Shown here piece by piece: positions 33,010 to 41,314 of a stretch of DNA of 64,000 nt. This DNA is from Pantoea stewartii subsp. stewartii (lineage in GTDB: Bacteria; Pseudomonadota; Gammaproteobacteria; Enterobacterales; Enterobacteriaceae). The notes beneath the pieces are model-generated. The model was not told the origin of the DNA. It was given only the letters and a program-made list of their open reading frames with translations, and ran no database searches. The stretch's first letter is position 1; the number at the start of each line of letters is the position of its first letter. The stretch spans positions 1 through 64,000 of the forward strand of contig NZ_VZPF01000003.1 in NCBI RefSeq assembly GCF_008801695.1. The letters run 5' to 3'. Made by a program: the position numbers and the translations under genes.

Positions 33010-33843
33010 ATGACAGTGAAAGCAAAGCGTTTCCGTATTGGGGTGGAAGGTGCCACCACTGACGGGCGCGAAATCCAGCGTGAATGGCTGGTACAGATGG
33101 CTGCCAGCTACAACCCGACGGTCTATACCGCGCTGATTAACCTTGAGCACATCAAGTCTTATCTGCCGGACAGCACCTTTAACCGCTACGGCAGGGTGAC
33201 GGGGCTGGTTGCAGAAGAAATCAAGGACGGGCCGCTGGCGGGCAAGATGGCGCTTTATGCCGATATCGAACCCACGGACGCCCTGGTGGAGCTGGTGAAG
33301 AAAGGCCAGAAGCTTTTCACCTCCATGGAGGTCAGCACGAAGTTTGCCGACACCGGCAAAGCCTACCTTGTGGGGCTGGGGGCGACGGACGATCCGGCGA
33401 GCCTTGGCACCGAAATGCTGGCATTCAGCGCCAGCGCCGCGCATAACCCGCTGGCGAACCGTAAGCAGAACCCTGAAAACCTGTTTTCGGAAGCGGTTGA
33501 AGCGCTGATCGAACTGGAAGAAGCCCAGGACGAAAAGCCGTCCCTCTTTGCCCGCGTCACTGCGCTGTTCACCAAAAAAGAGCAGACCGATGAGGCGCGT
33601 TTCTCCGACGTGCATAAAGCCGTGGAACTGGTCGCCACCGAGCAGCAGAACCTGAGCGAGCGCACGGATAAATCCCTGACCGGACAGGACAAGCGCCTTT
33701 CTGAGCTGGAGTCCTCCCTGCAGGAACAGCAGGCCGCCTTTGCCGAACTTGAGCAGAAGCTGAGCAGCGAAGACAGCCGTAAAGACTACCGCCAGCGCGC
33801 GCCGGGCGGTGACGCACCGGCAGGCACCCTGACCAATTGCTGA
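33010..33843 (+). CDS. O: Capsid scaffold with serine protease (P2 gpO)
   Basis: The internal scaffold that also cleaves itself, N and Q during head maturation. The 277-residue product has the N-terminal protease part with the expected Asp in TTDGREI, His in NLEHIKSY and Ser in LFTSMEVSTKF, then a helical scaffold tail rich in Glu, Gln and Lys (ELEQKLSSEDSRKDYRQRAP). The satellite-like element has no counterpart, so any processing of its capsid protein must use this enzyme. Confidence 0.94.
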   Translation: MTVKAKRFRIGVEGATTDGREIQREWLVQMAASYNPTVYTALINLEHIKSYLPDSTFNRYGRVTGLVAEEIKDGPLAGKMALYADIEPTDALVELVKKGQKLFTSMEVSTKFADTGKAYLVGLGATDDPASLGTEMLAFSASAAHNPLANRKQNPENLFSEAVEALIELEEAQDEKPSLFARVTALFTKKEQTDEARFSDVHKAVELVATEQQNLSERTDKSLTGQDKRLSELESSLQEQQAAFAELEQKLSSEDSRKDYRQRAPGGDAPAGTLTNC

Positions 33844-33859
33844 TGGAGCATAAAACCCG

Positions 33860-34921
33860 ATGAAAAAGAAAACCCGCTTTGCCTTTAACGCTTACCTGCA
33901 GCAGCTGGCGCGCCTGAACGGTGTGGAGGTGGAAGAACTCTCCAGTAAGTTCACTGTAGAGCCGTCCGTGCAGCAGACGCTGGAAGACCAGATCCAGCAG
34001 TCCGCCGCTTTCCTGACACTGGTTAACATCACGCCGGTCACTGAGCAGTCCGGGCAGTTGCTGGGGCTGGGTGTTGGCAGCACCATTGCCGGAACCACCG
34101 ATACCACCACCAAAGAGCGCGAGCCTACCGATCCGACGCTGATGGAAGACGTGGAATACAAATGCGAGCAGACCAACTTTGATACGGTACTGACCTACGC
34201 AAAACTGGACCTGTGGGCGAAATTCCAGGACTTCCAGGTGCGTATCCGCAACGCCATCGTCAAGCGTCAGGCGCTGGACCGCATCATGATCGGCTTTAAC
34301 GGCGTGAAGCGCGCCAAAACCTCCAATCGTGCTGAAAACCCGCTGCTGCAGGACGTCAATAAAGGCTGGCTGCAGAAAATCCGCGAAGACGCGCCGGATC
34401 ATGTCATGGGCAGCACAACAAAAGACGGCGCAACAACTGCAGGCGCGGTCAAGGTGGGTAAGGGGGGTGACTATGCCAACCTGGACGCCGTGGTGATGGA
34501 TGCCGTCAACGAGCTGATCGACGCGGTTTATCAGGATGATGACGATCTGGTTGTCGTCTGCGGACGTGAACTGCTGTCTGACAAGTATTTCCCGCTGGTC
34601 AACAAAGAGCAGGACAACAGCGAGAAAATCGCCGCCGATCTGATCATCAGCCAGAAACGTATGGGTGGCCTGCAGGCAGTGCGCGCGCCTTACTTCCCGG
34701 CAAATGCCCTGCTGATCACCCGTCTGGATAACCTGTCCATCTACTGGCAGGAAGACACCCGCCGCCGTTCTGTTATCGACAACCCGAAACGTGACCGGAT
34801 TGAAAACTTTGAATCCGTCAACGAGGCGTATGTGGTCGAGGACTACCGCTGCGCGGCGCTGGTTGAAAACATCGAAATCGGTGATTTCAGCGCGCCTGCC
34901 GCACCGGAAGGTGGGGAATAA
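33860..34921 (+). CDS. N: Major capsid protein (P2 gpN)
   Basis: The 353-residue HK97-fold shell protein. KKTRFAFNAYLQQLARLNG and the cleavage context F31-TVEPS match P2 N, which loses 31 residues during maturation. Further family blocks are NPLLQDVNKGWLQKI, DLVVVCGRELLSDKYFPLVN and RAPYFPANALLITRLDNLSI. A second gpN-type gene is in the neighbouring element at 17470. It follows O by 16 bp and precedes M. Confidence 0.96.
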   Translation: MKKKTRFAFNAYLQQLARLNGVEVEELSSKFTVEPSVQQTLEDQIQQSAAFLTLVNITPVTEQSGQLLGLGVGSTIAGTTDTTTKEREPTDPTLMEDVEYKCEQTNFDTVLTYAKLDLWAKFQDFQVRIRNAIVKRQALDRIMIGFNGVKRAKTSNRAENPLLQDVNKGWLQKIREDAPDHVMGSTTKDGATTAGAVKVGKGGDYANLDAVVMDAVNELIDAVYQDDDDLVVVCGRELLSDKYFPLVNKEQDNSEKIAADLIISQKRMGGLQAVRAPYFPANALLITRLDNLSIYWQEDTRRRSVIDNPKRDRIENFESVNEAYVVEDYRCAALVENIEIGDFSAPAAPEGGE

Positions 34922-34924
34922 CGC

Positions 34925-35575
34925 ATGAGCCTGAGTCCCGCACGGCAGCACCGCCTGCGCATTCAGGCCGAACAGGCCGCCCGTGAGGGCGGCAGTGTTC
35001 GCCATGCGTCGGGCTATGACCTGATGCTGCTGCAGCTGGCAGAAGACCGCCGCCGCCTCAAGGGCGTACAGTCCACGGTGAAAAAGGCGGAAATCAAGGT
35101 AGAGCTGCTGCCGAAATATTCCGCCTGGGCGGAGGGCGTGCTGACAGCTGGAGGTGCGCAGCAGGATGACGTGCTGATGTACGTGATGCTGTGGCGTATC
35201 GACGCCGGTGATTATGCCGGTGCGCTCGAAATCGGGCGTCATGCGCTGCGCCATGGCTGGGTGATGCCGCTGGGCAACCGTAACGTGCAGACCGTGCTGG
35301 CAGAAGAAATGGCAGACGCGGCGCAAAGCGCTCTGCTAGCCGCAGCCGGTTTTGATGCCGATCTGCTTTTGCAGACGCTGGACCTGACAACCGATATGGA
35401 TATGCCGGACCAGTCGCGGGCGCGTCTGCATAAAGCCATCGGCGCTGTACTGAGCGAAAGCAACCCGGCATCTGCCCTGAATCACCTTACCCATGCGCTG
35501 CAGCTCGATCCCCGCTGCGGTGTAAAAAAAGAAAAACAGCAGCTGGAGCGCAGACTGCGCAATGACAGCCGCTAA
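34925..35575 (+). CDS. M: Terminase small subunit / endonuclease (P2 gpM)
   Basis: Recognises and cuts cos with gpP. The 216-residue product starts MSLSPARQHRLRIQAEQAAR, has YDLMLLQLAEDRRRLKGVQS and HALRHGWVMPLGNRNVQTVL, and keeps the usual P2 M length. It follows N by 3 bp. The C-terminal SRARLHKAIGAVL and ASALNHLTHALQLDPRCGVK complete the family pattern. Confidence 0.95.
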   Translation: MSLSPARQHRLRIQAEQAAREGGSVRHASGYDLMLLQLAEDRRRLKGVQSTVKKAEIKVELLPKYSAWAEGVLTAGGAQQDDVLMYVMLWRIDAGDYAGALEIGRHALRHGWVMPLGNRNVQTVLAEEMADAAQSALLAAAGFDADLLLQTLDLTTDMDMPDQSRARLHKAIGAVLSESNPASALNHLTHALQLDPRCGVKKEKQQLERRLRNDSR

Positions 35576-35668
35576 AGAACGTGCCCCGCGCACGGGCGGC
35601 ACGGGGTGGCGAAAGGCACTGCCACATCAAAACCCCGTCCACCGCCCACTTATTCAGGAGAAAGCCGC

Positions 35669-36133
35669 ATGAAGTTTGTTGCGCCCGAACAGGCACCGGA
35701 ACAGGCGGAGGTCATCAAAAATACGCCGTTCTGGCCTGATGTGGACCTGTCGGAATTTCGCAGTGTGATGCGCACTGACGGCACGGTGACGCAGCCGCGT
35801 TTAAAGCAGGTTGTGCTGACGGCTATTTCTGAGGTTAACGCTGAGCTATACGACTTCCGCAACCGTCAGCAGATGCTGGGCTGGCGGACACTTGCAGATG
35901 TACCGGCGGAAATGCTGGACGGCAAAAGCGAGCGTATCCAGCACTACCACAACGCCGTTTTTTGCTGGGCGCGCGCTGTGCTCAATGAGCGTTATCAGGA
36001 CTATGACGCCACAGCGTCAGGCGTGAAGCGAGGGGAGGAGCTGGCGGAGGCCAGCGGCGATCTGTGGCGTGATGCCCGCTGGGCTATCAGCCGGGTGCAG
36101 GATGCACCGCACTGTACGGTGGAGCTTATCTGA
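35669..36133 (+). CDS. L: Head completion protein (P2 gpL)
   Basis: A 154-residue protein added after DNA filling to stabilise the head and allow tail joining. Family sequence includes FWPDVDLSEFRSVMRTDGTV and LLGWRTL-like MLGWRTLADVPAEMLDGKSE. ATG 35669 after CAGGAG is preferred to an upstream open frame. It overlaps X. Confidence 0.94.
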   Translation: MKFVAPEQAPEQAEVIKNTPFWPDVDLSEFRSVMRTDGTVTQPRLKQVVLTAISEVNAELYDFRNRQQMLGWRTLADVPAEMLDGKSERIQHYHNAVFCWARAVLNERYQDYDATASGVKRGEELAEASGDLWRDARWAISRVQDAPHCTVELI

Positions 36134-36336
36134 TGAAAGTGCGTGCGCATCAGTATGACACGGTGGACGCGCTTTGCTGGCGTCATTACGGGCGCACGCA
36201 GGGTGTCACTGAGCAGGTTCTGCAGGCAAATCCGGGGCTGGCTGAGTACGGCCCATTTTTACCGCACGGGCTGCAGGTGGAGCTGCCGGACATTACGGCG
36301 TCAACCACGGCGCAGACCGTCCAGCTATGGGACTGA
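36133..36336 (+). CDS. X: Tail protein X
   Basis: A 67-residue LysM-like tail protein of P2-group phages, found between L and the lysis genes. MKVRAHQYDTVDALCWRHYG and LEYGPFLP-like LAEYGPFLPHGLQVELPDI are diagnostic. It is essential for tail formation in P2. Overlaps L by one codon's edge and precedes the holin by 3 bp. Confidence 0.93.
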   Translation: MKVRAHQYDTVDALCWRHYGRTQGVTEQVLQANPGLAEYGPFLPHGLQVELPDITASTTAQTVQLWD

Positions 36337-36339
36337 ATT

Positions 36340-36555
36340 ATGACGCTTGAACGAATCAGCGCCTTTATCACTTACTGCATCGCCGTGCTGCTGGCATGGC
36401 TGGGCGATCTGTCGCTCAAGGATGCGTCAACGGTTGGCGGCGTACTGATTGGTGTGCTGATGCTGGCTATCAACTGGTACTACAAACACCAGTCTTTCAA
36501 ATTGTTACGTGGTGGCAAGATTTCGCGGGGGGAATATGAATCCTTCAATCGTTAA
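36340..36555 (+). CDS. Holin
   Basis: A 71-residue membrane protein with two hydrophobic helices (ISAFITYCIAVLLAWLGDL and GGVLIGVLMLAINWYYK) and a charged C-terminus (KLLRGGKISRGEYESFNR). The position immediately before and overlapping the endolysin gene supports the role: it forms inner-membrane lesions that time lysis. It is closer to 186 or class II holins than to P2 Y. Confidence 0.85.
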   Translation: MTLERISAFITYCIAVLLAWLGDLSLKDASTVGGVLIGVLMLAINWYYKHQSFKLLRGGKISRGEYESFNR

Positions 36556-37045
36556 GCGCTGCCTTGTCGGGGCGGTGCTGGCTATCGCCGCCACGTTGCC
36601 CGGATTTCAGTCGCTTCATACCTCTGTTGAGGGGCTGAAACTGATCGCCGATTACGAGGGATGCCGCCTGCAGCCTTATCAGTGCAGCGCGGGCATTTGG
36701 ACTGACGGGATCGGTAATACGTCCGGTGTGGTGCCGGGAAAAACCATAACAGAACGGCAGGCGGCGCAGGGACTTATCACCAACGTGCTGCGCGTGGAGC
36801 GGGCACTGGATAAATGTGTGGTGCAGCCGATGCCGCAAAAGGTCTATGACGCGGTGGTGTCGTTTGCTTTCAACGTGGGCACCGGCAACGCCTGCAGCTC
36901 CACGCTGGTTAAGTTGCTGAACCAGCGGCGCTGGGCGGATGCCTGCCATCAGCTGCCGCGCTGGGTATATGTCAAAGGTGTGTTTAATCAGGGGCTGGAC
37001 AACCGCCGCGCGCGGGAAATGGCCTGGTGCTTAAAAGGAGCATAA
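36536..37045 (+). CDS. Endolysin, lysozyme with signal-anchor N-terminus
   Basis: A 169-residue muramidase. The catalytic region starts at the Glu of ADYEGCRLQPY and continues with the Asp-x5-Thr type GIWTDGIGNT. The N-terminus (CLVGAVLAIAATLPGFQSL) is a hydrophobic segment of the signal-arrest-release kind, which would let it reach the periplasm by Sec and be activated when the membrane collapses. ATG 36536 overlaps the holin end. RrrD/R21-like lysozymes are the closest type. Confidence 0.9.
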   Translation: MNPSIVKRCLVGAVLAIAATLPGFQSLHTSVEGLKLIADYEGCRLQPYQCSAGIWTDGIGNTSGVVPGKTITERQAAQGLITNVLRVERALDKCVVQPMPQKVYDAVVSFAFNVGTGNACSSTLVKLLNQRRWADACHQLPRWVYVKGVFNQGLDNRRAREMAWCLKGA

Positions 37046-37049
37046 CGGA

Positions 37050-37427
37050 ATGAAAAAGAAAGTCATGAGCGTTTTTTTCCAGCTGGCATGGGCTGCGCTG
37101 TTGGTTATCAGTCTGCTGTATCCGCGCAGCGGTGCGCCGGTTCTGGTTGGTGCGTCTGTCTGGGTGTCATGCTTCCTCGCCTGGCTGCTCGCTGCGCTGT
37201 GCGCTGTCGGGTGGTTCGCCGGAGATCGTGTGCGCGATGAGGTCAGGGCGGCACTGCTGAAATTCAGGGCGCACCCCGTAAAACCCGTGCGTACATGGGT
37301 AATCAGGCTGCTTATTGTTCTGTGCCTGGCGTTTTCGGGATGGGTGATCACCCTGGTGTTTTACCTGCTGACGCTGGTTTTGTATCAGATTGCCCGCGCG
37401 CAGCTTCATGAGCCGATGGCGGCCTGA
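37050..37427 (+). CDS. Membrane protein in lysis cassette, possible antiholin
   Basis: A 125-residue protein with three to four hydrophobic helices (VFFQLAWAALLVISLLYP, WLLAALCAVGWFAG, LLIVLCLAFSGWVITLVFYL). It stands in the place of P2 lysA, between endolysin and spanins; LysA modulates holin timing. Sequence similarity to LysA is not obvious to me, so the antiholin role is inferred from position and topology. The stop overlaps the next start. Confidence 0.65.
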   Translation: MKKKVMSVFFQLAWAALLVISLLYPRSGAPVLVGASVWVSCFLAWLLAALCAVGWFAGDRVRDEVRAALLKFRAHPVKPVRTWVIRLLIVLCLAFSGWVITLVFYLLTLVLYQIARAQLHEPMAA

Positions 37428-37852
37428 TGCGTGCGCTGGCGGTAGTGCTGGCGCTGGCACTTGCGGCGCTGGGCTGGCAGTCGTGGCGGCTTAACAATGC
37501 CAGCCACACCATCGAAACGCAGGGCGCGGCGCTGAAAAGCAAAACGCAGGAGCTGACGAAGAAAAACAGCCAGCTGATCGGCCTGTCCATTCTGACCGAA
37601 ACCAACAGCCGGGAGCAGACGCGGCTTTATGCAGCAGCGGAACAGACCACCGCACTGCTGCGCAGCCGCCAGCACCGGATCGAGGAACTGAAACGTGAAA
37701 ATGAGGATTTGCGCCGCTGGGCTGATACTCCTTTGCCTGCTGACATTATCCGGCTGCGGGAGCGTCCGGCTCTCGCCGGAGGTGCAGCTTACCGTGAGTG
37801 GCTGTCCCAGAGTGACGCAGTGCCGCCTGGAAAGGTCAGCGCCGCGCAGTAA
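37427..37852 (+). CDS. lysB: Inner-membrane spanin (LysB, Rz-like)
   Basis: A 141-residue protein with an N-terminal membrane anchor (ALAVVLALALAALGWQSW) and a long periplasmic coiled coil (HTIETQGAALKSKTQELTKK and onward), the form of an i-spanin that pairs with an outer-membrane lipoprotein to fuse the two membranes in lysis. The partner LysC is encoded inside its 3' half in another frame, as in P2. Confidence 0.92.
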   Translation: MRALAVVLALALAALGWQSWRLNNASHTIETQGAALKSKTQELTKKNSQLIGLSILTETNSREQTRLYAAAEQTTALLRSRQHRIEELKRENEDLRRWADTPLPADIIRLRERPALAGGAAYREWLSQSDAVPPGKVSAAQ

Positions 37853-37985
37853 CGGCGATCTGAATGCGGTGCTGGATGAAACCGAGGCCGCCTGGGCGGT
37901 CTGTGCTGACAAAGTGGACACGATTATTGCGTGTCAGGAGCGAGACAGTGAACAAACCGCAGTCCTTACGCAGCGCCCTGAATAA
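37695..37985 (+). CDS. lysC: Outer-membrane spanin (LysC, Rz1-like lipoprotein)
   Basis: A 96-residue lipoprotein embedded in and extending beyond lysB. The signal CAAGLILLCLLTLSGCGSV contains lipobox LSGC. It pairs with LysB across the periplasm. GTG 37695 or ATG 37701 may start it. The nested arrangement matches the P2 lysB/lysC pair; the C-terminus is longer than in the shortest Rz1 proteins. Confidence 0.88.
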   Translation: MKMRICAAGLILLCLLTLSGCGSVRLSPEVQLTVSGCPRVTQCRLERSAPRSNGDLNAVLDETEAAWAVCADKVDTIIACQERDSEQTAVLTQRPE

Positions 37986-38379
37986 AGCGGTTGCCTATGT
38001 CCGCGACAACCCGGACAAGCTGCACCTTTTCGTTGATAACGGCTCACTGGTGGCAACAGGAGCCAGCTCCATGTCATGGGAATACCGCTACACCCTGAAC
38101 GTGGTGATCGAGGATTTCAGCGGCGACCAGAATCTGCTGATGGCTCCTGTGCTGCTGTGGCTCAGTACCAGCCAGCCGGACGCCATCAACAACCCGGATC
38201 TGCGCGAAAAACTGTTTACCTTTGAAGTGGATATCCTGCGCAACGATGTGTGCGATATCAGCCTGAACCTGCAACTGACGGAGCGCGTGCTGGTCAGCAC
38301 TGACGGCAGCGTGTCGAGCGTTGAAGCGGTGCCGGAGCCGGACGAACCCGAAGAAATGTGGACGGTGAAACGTGGATGA
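37948..38379 (+). CDS. R: Tail completion protein (P2 gpR)
   Basis: A 143-residue protein required for tail completion and head-tail joining. VNKPQSLRSALNKAVAYVRD and KLHLFVDNGSLVATGASSMS match gpR. GTG 37948 follows CAGGAG and is preferred to the longer open frame. It overlaps S by 8 bp. Confidence 0.93.
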   Translation: MNKPQSLRSALNKAVAYVRDNPDKLHLFVDNGSLVATGASSMSWEYRYTLNVVIEDFSGDQNLLMAPVLLWLSTSQPDAINNPDLREKLFTFEVDILRNDVCDISLNLQLTERVLVSTDGSVSSVEAVPEPDEPEEMWTVKRG

Positions 38380-38818
38380 GCTGCAGAGGGTGGACGACTG
38401 GCTGACGGCGCTGCTGGCAAATCTGGAGCCTGCTGCACGCAGCCGTATGATGCGGCAACTGGCGCAACAGCTGCGCCGGACGCAGCAGCAGAACATCAGG
38501 CTGCAGCGAAATCCTGACGGCAGCGGTTATGAGCCGCGCCGGGTGACAGCCCGCAGCAAGAAGGGGCGCATCAAACGCCAGATGTTTGCAAAGCTTCGCA
38601 CCGCAAAATACCTGAAAACCACCGCCAGTGCGGACTCTGCCAGCGTGCAGTTTGATGGCAAGGTGCAGCGTATTGCCCGTGTTCACCATTACGGCCTGCG
38701 CGATCGCGTCAGCCGAAAAGGCCCGGAGGTCCGCTACGCTGAGCGCCGCCTGCTGGGCGTGAATGATGAGGTGGAAACCGTCACCCGTGACACCCTGCTG
38801 CGCTGGCTGGCGGGGTGA
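38372..38818 (+). CDS. S: Tail completion protein (P2 gpS)
   Basis: A 148-residue basic protein, acting with R. MDELQRVDDWLTALLANLEP, MMRQLAQQLRRTQQQNIRLQ and GLRDRVSRKGPEVRYAERRL are family marks. It ends just before the V late promoter, closing the head/lysis operon. Confidence 0.93.
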   Translation: MDELQRVDDWLTALLANLEPAARSRMMRQLAQQLRRTQQQNIRLQRNPDGSGYEPRRVTARSKKGRIKRQMFAKLRTAKYLKTTASADSASVQFDGKVQRIARVHHYGLRDRVSRKGPEVRYAERRLLGVNDEVETVTRDTLLRWLAG

Positions 38819-38822
38819 TCTT

Positions 38823-38840
38823 TGTGTCACCGCTGGTACA
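38823..38840 (+). promoter_or_regulatory. Late promoter activator site before V
   Basis: TGTGTCACCGCTGGTACA is TGT-N12-ACA, 46 bp before the V start, the known place of the P2 V promoter. Confidence 0.75.
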
Positions 38841-38886
38841 AGCGCCCGCGCTGCCACCCTTTTCCCTCTGATGGCAACCTTTCGTT

Positions 38887-39465
38887 ATGAATGCACAACT
38901 GACCGAAATCATGCGCCTTATCACCAACCTGATCCGCACCGGCACCGTGACCGAAGTGGACCGGGAAAACTGGCTGTGCCGGGTGAGAGTGGGCGAGCTT
39001 GAAACCAACTGGATTAACTGGCTGACGTTGCGTGCCGGTGGTGCCCGTACATGGTGGTGCCCGTCGCCGGATGAGCAGGTGGTGGTGCTGAGCATGGGCG
39101 GCAATCTGGAAACTGCTTTTGCGTTGCCAGCCATCTATTCCAGTCAGTTTGCGCCGCCGTCTGATTCCGTGGACGGCTGCGTGACGGAGTACCCGGACGG
39201 GGGCTGGTTTGAGTATGAACCCGCCACCGGGCGGTGGCATGTCCGGGGTATCAAATCCATGGTGATCGAGGCGGCGGACAATATCACCCTCAAAACCGGT
39301 GAGTTTGTGGTGGAGGCTGACACCACGCGCATTAACAGTGAGGTTGTGATCAATGGCGGCGTCACCCAGGGCGGCGGCGCGATGAGTTCCAACGGGATCG
39401 TGGTGGATAAACACGGTCACACCGGCGTGAAGTCCGGCGGCGATACGTCAGGAGGCCCGGTATGA
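38887..39465 (+). CDS. V: Baseplate spike protein (P2 gpV)
   Basis: The trimeric membrane-piercing spike at the baseplate. The 192-residue product has an N-terminal OB-type domain (RTGTVTEVDRENWLCRVRVG), a beta-helix middle with DNITLKTGEFVVEADTTRIN, and the metal-binding HGHTGVKSGGDTSGGPV apex with HxH. It overlaps W by 4 bp. Confidence 0.95.
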   Translation: MNAQLTEIMRLITNLIRTGTVTEVDRENWLCRVRVGELETNWINWLTLRAGGARTWWCPSPDEQVVVLSMGGNLETAFALPAIYSSQFAPPSDSVDGCVTEYPDGGWFEYEPATGRWHVRGIKSMVIEAADNITLKTGEFVVEADTTRINSEVVINGGVTQGGGAMSSNGIVVDKHGHTGVKSGGDTSGGPV

Positions 39466-39821
39466 CGCTGTATATCGGCATGGGCCAGGGCAACGGCAAG
39501 ACCATTACTGATACGGATCATCTGCGCCAGTCAGTGCGGGATATTCTGCTGACCCCGCAGGGTAGTAGGATTGCCCGCCGGGAATATGGTTCCCTGCTGT
39601 CCGCCCTGATTGACCAGCCGCAGAACCCGGCGCTACGCCTGCAGGTCATGTCTGCAGTGTATGTGGCGCTGAGTCGCTGGGAGCCACGACTTACGCTGGA
39701 TTCCATCACCATCAGCAGCAATTTTGACGGCTCCATGGTGGTTGAGCTTACCGGGCAGCGCAACAACGGCGCGCCGGTTTCCCTTTCGGTAACTACAGGA
39801 GCAGACAATGGCAGTGATTGA
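39462..39821 (+). CDS. W: Baseplate wedge protein (P2 gpW, gp25-like)
   Basis: A 119-residue gp25/lysozyme-like fold wedge protein. ITDTDHLRQSVRDILLTPQG and RIARREYGSLLSALIDQPQN match the gp25 family, including the conserved R-E-Y-G-S/C motif. It overlaps J by 14 bp. Confidence 0.95.
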   Translation: MTLYIGMGQGNGKTITDTDHLRQSVRDILLTPQGSRIARREYGSLLSALIDQPQNPALRLQVMSAVYVALSRWEPRLTLDSITISSNFDGSMVVELTGQRNNGAPVSLSVTTGADNGSD

Positions 39822-40716
39822 CCTTTCCCAGCTGCCCGCGCCGCAGATAGTGGACGTGCCGGATTTTGAGACGCTGCTTGCTGAGCGCAAGGCTGCTTTT
39901 GTGGCTCTTTATCCGGTTGATGAGCAGGACGCGGTGCGGCGCACGCTGGCGCTGGAATCTGAACCCGTCACCAAGCTGCTGCAGGAAAGCACCTACCGCG
40001 AAATTCTTTTGCGCCAACGTATCAATGAGGCCGCGCAGGCGGTCATGGTGGCGTATGCCCTCGGTGGCGATCTCGATCAACTGGCAGCCAACTACAACGT
40101 GAAGCGCCTGACGGTAACGCCTGCTGACAACGACGCGGTGACGCCGGTTGCTGCCGTCATGGAAAGCGATGAGGCGCTGCGCCTGCGTGTTCCGGCTGCG
40201 TTTGAAGGATTATCCGTTGCAGGACCGACGGCGGCCTATGAGTTTCACGCCAAAAGCGCGGACGGGCGCGTGGCAGATGCCAGCGCAACCAGCCCGGCAC
40301 CGGCGGAGGTGGTGCTTACCGTGCTGAGCCGTGAGGGTGACGGTACGGCAGGGGCTGATTTGCTGGCGGTGGTGGAGCTGGCGCTTAACAGCGAGAACGT
40401 GCGCCCGGTGGCAGACCGCCTGACGGTGCGCAGCGCCGAAATAATCCCGTACAGCGTCGATGCGACGATCTTTCTTTATCCGGGGCCGGAAGCTGAGCCG
40501 GTGATGGCGGCAGCAAAAGCCAGCCTGCAGAAGTACATCGCCAGTCAGACGCGGCTGGGCCGTGATATCCGCCGCAGCGCCATTTATGCCGCGCTGCATG
40601 TAGAGGGTGTCCAGCGTGTGGAGCTGGCCTCCCCGCTTGCAGATGTTGTGCTGGATAAGACGCAGGCGGCGTCCTGTACGGAATGGAGCGTAACCAACGG
40701 GGGCACGGATGAATAG
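39808..40716 (+). CDS. J: Baseplate wedge protein (P2 gpJ)
   Basis: A 302-residue baseplate assembly protein of the gp6/J family. LPAPQIVDVPDFETLLAERK, LRQRINEAAQAVMVAYALGG and SADGRVADASATSPAPAEVV are family marks. It overlaps W and I. Confidence 0.95.
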   Translation: MAVIDLSQLPAPQIVDVPDFETLLAERKAAFVALYPVDEQDAVRRTLALESEPVTKLLQESTYREILLRQRINEAAQAVMVAYALGGDLDQLAANYNVKRLTVTPADNDAVTPVAAVMESDEALRLRVPAAFEGLSVAGPTAAYEFHAKSADGRVADASATSPAPAEVVLTVLSREGDGTAGADLLAVVELALNSENVRPVADRLTVRSAEIIPYSVDATIFLYPGPEAEPVMAAAKASLQKYIASQTRLGRDIRRSAIYAALHVEGVQRVELASPLADVVLDKTQAASCTEWSVTNGGTDE

Positions 40717-41314
40717 CCTGCTGCCGCCCGGTTCATCGCCGCTTGAGCGCCGACTGGCGCAGACCTGCAGCGGGATTTCCGATCTGCAGGTGCCGCTGCG
40801 CGACTTGTGGAACCCGGCAACGTGTCCGGTCAGCTTCCTGCCGTATCTGGCGTGGGCGTTTTCCGTTGACCGCTGGGACGAAAGCTGGACGGAGAGCGTC
40901 AAGCGCCGTGTAGTGCAGGATGCTTTCTATATCCATCAGCACAAGGGAACAACCAGCGCCGTGCGGCGCGTGGTGGAGCCGTTCGGCTTCCTGATCCGCA
41001 TCATTGAGTGGTGGCAGACCGGCGAGACGCCGGGCACGTTTCGCCTGGACATTGGCGTGCAGGACCAGGGCATCACGGAAGAAACCTATCTGGAGCTGGA
41101 GCGCCTGATCGGTGACGCCAAGCCGTGCAGCCGCCATCTGATCGGCATGTCCATTAACCTGCAGACCAGCGGCCCCTATTTTGTGGGCGCAGCTACCTAC
41201 ACCGGCGAAGAAATCACGATCTACCCGTATATCAACGAAACCATTATTTCCGGCGGCACCGCTTACGAGGGCGGGGCGGTCAATGTTATTGACACAATGA
41301 GAGTGAATCCATGA
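40709..41314 (+). CDS. I: Tail protein I
   Basis: A 201-residue baseplate component of the P2 gpI family, linking wedge and tail fibre. LLPPGSSPLERRLAQTCSGI and WNPATCPVSFLPYLAWAFSV with the DRWDESWTE box are typical. Overlaps J and H by a few bases. Confidence 0.95.
   Translation: MNSLLPPGSSPLERRLAQTCSGISDLQVPLRDLWNPATCPVSFLPYLAWAFSVDRWDESWTESVKRRVVQDAFYIHQHKGTTSAVRRVVEPFGFLIRIIEWWQTGETPGTFRLDIGVQDQGITEETYLELERLIGDAKPCSRHLIGMSINLQTSGPYFVGAATYTGEEITIYPYINETIISGGTAYEGGAVNVIDTMRVNP

Noticed and set aside
33569-35326. 585-codon open frame on the minus strand
   Set aside because: It is antisense to O, N and M, which are unmistakable; a by-product of GC-rich codon use.
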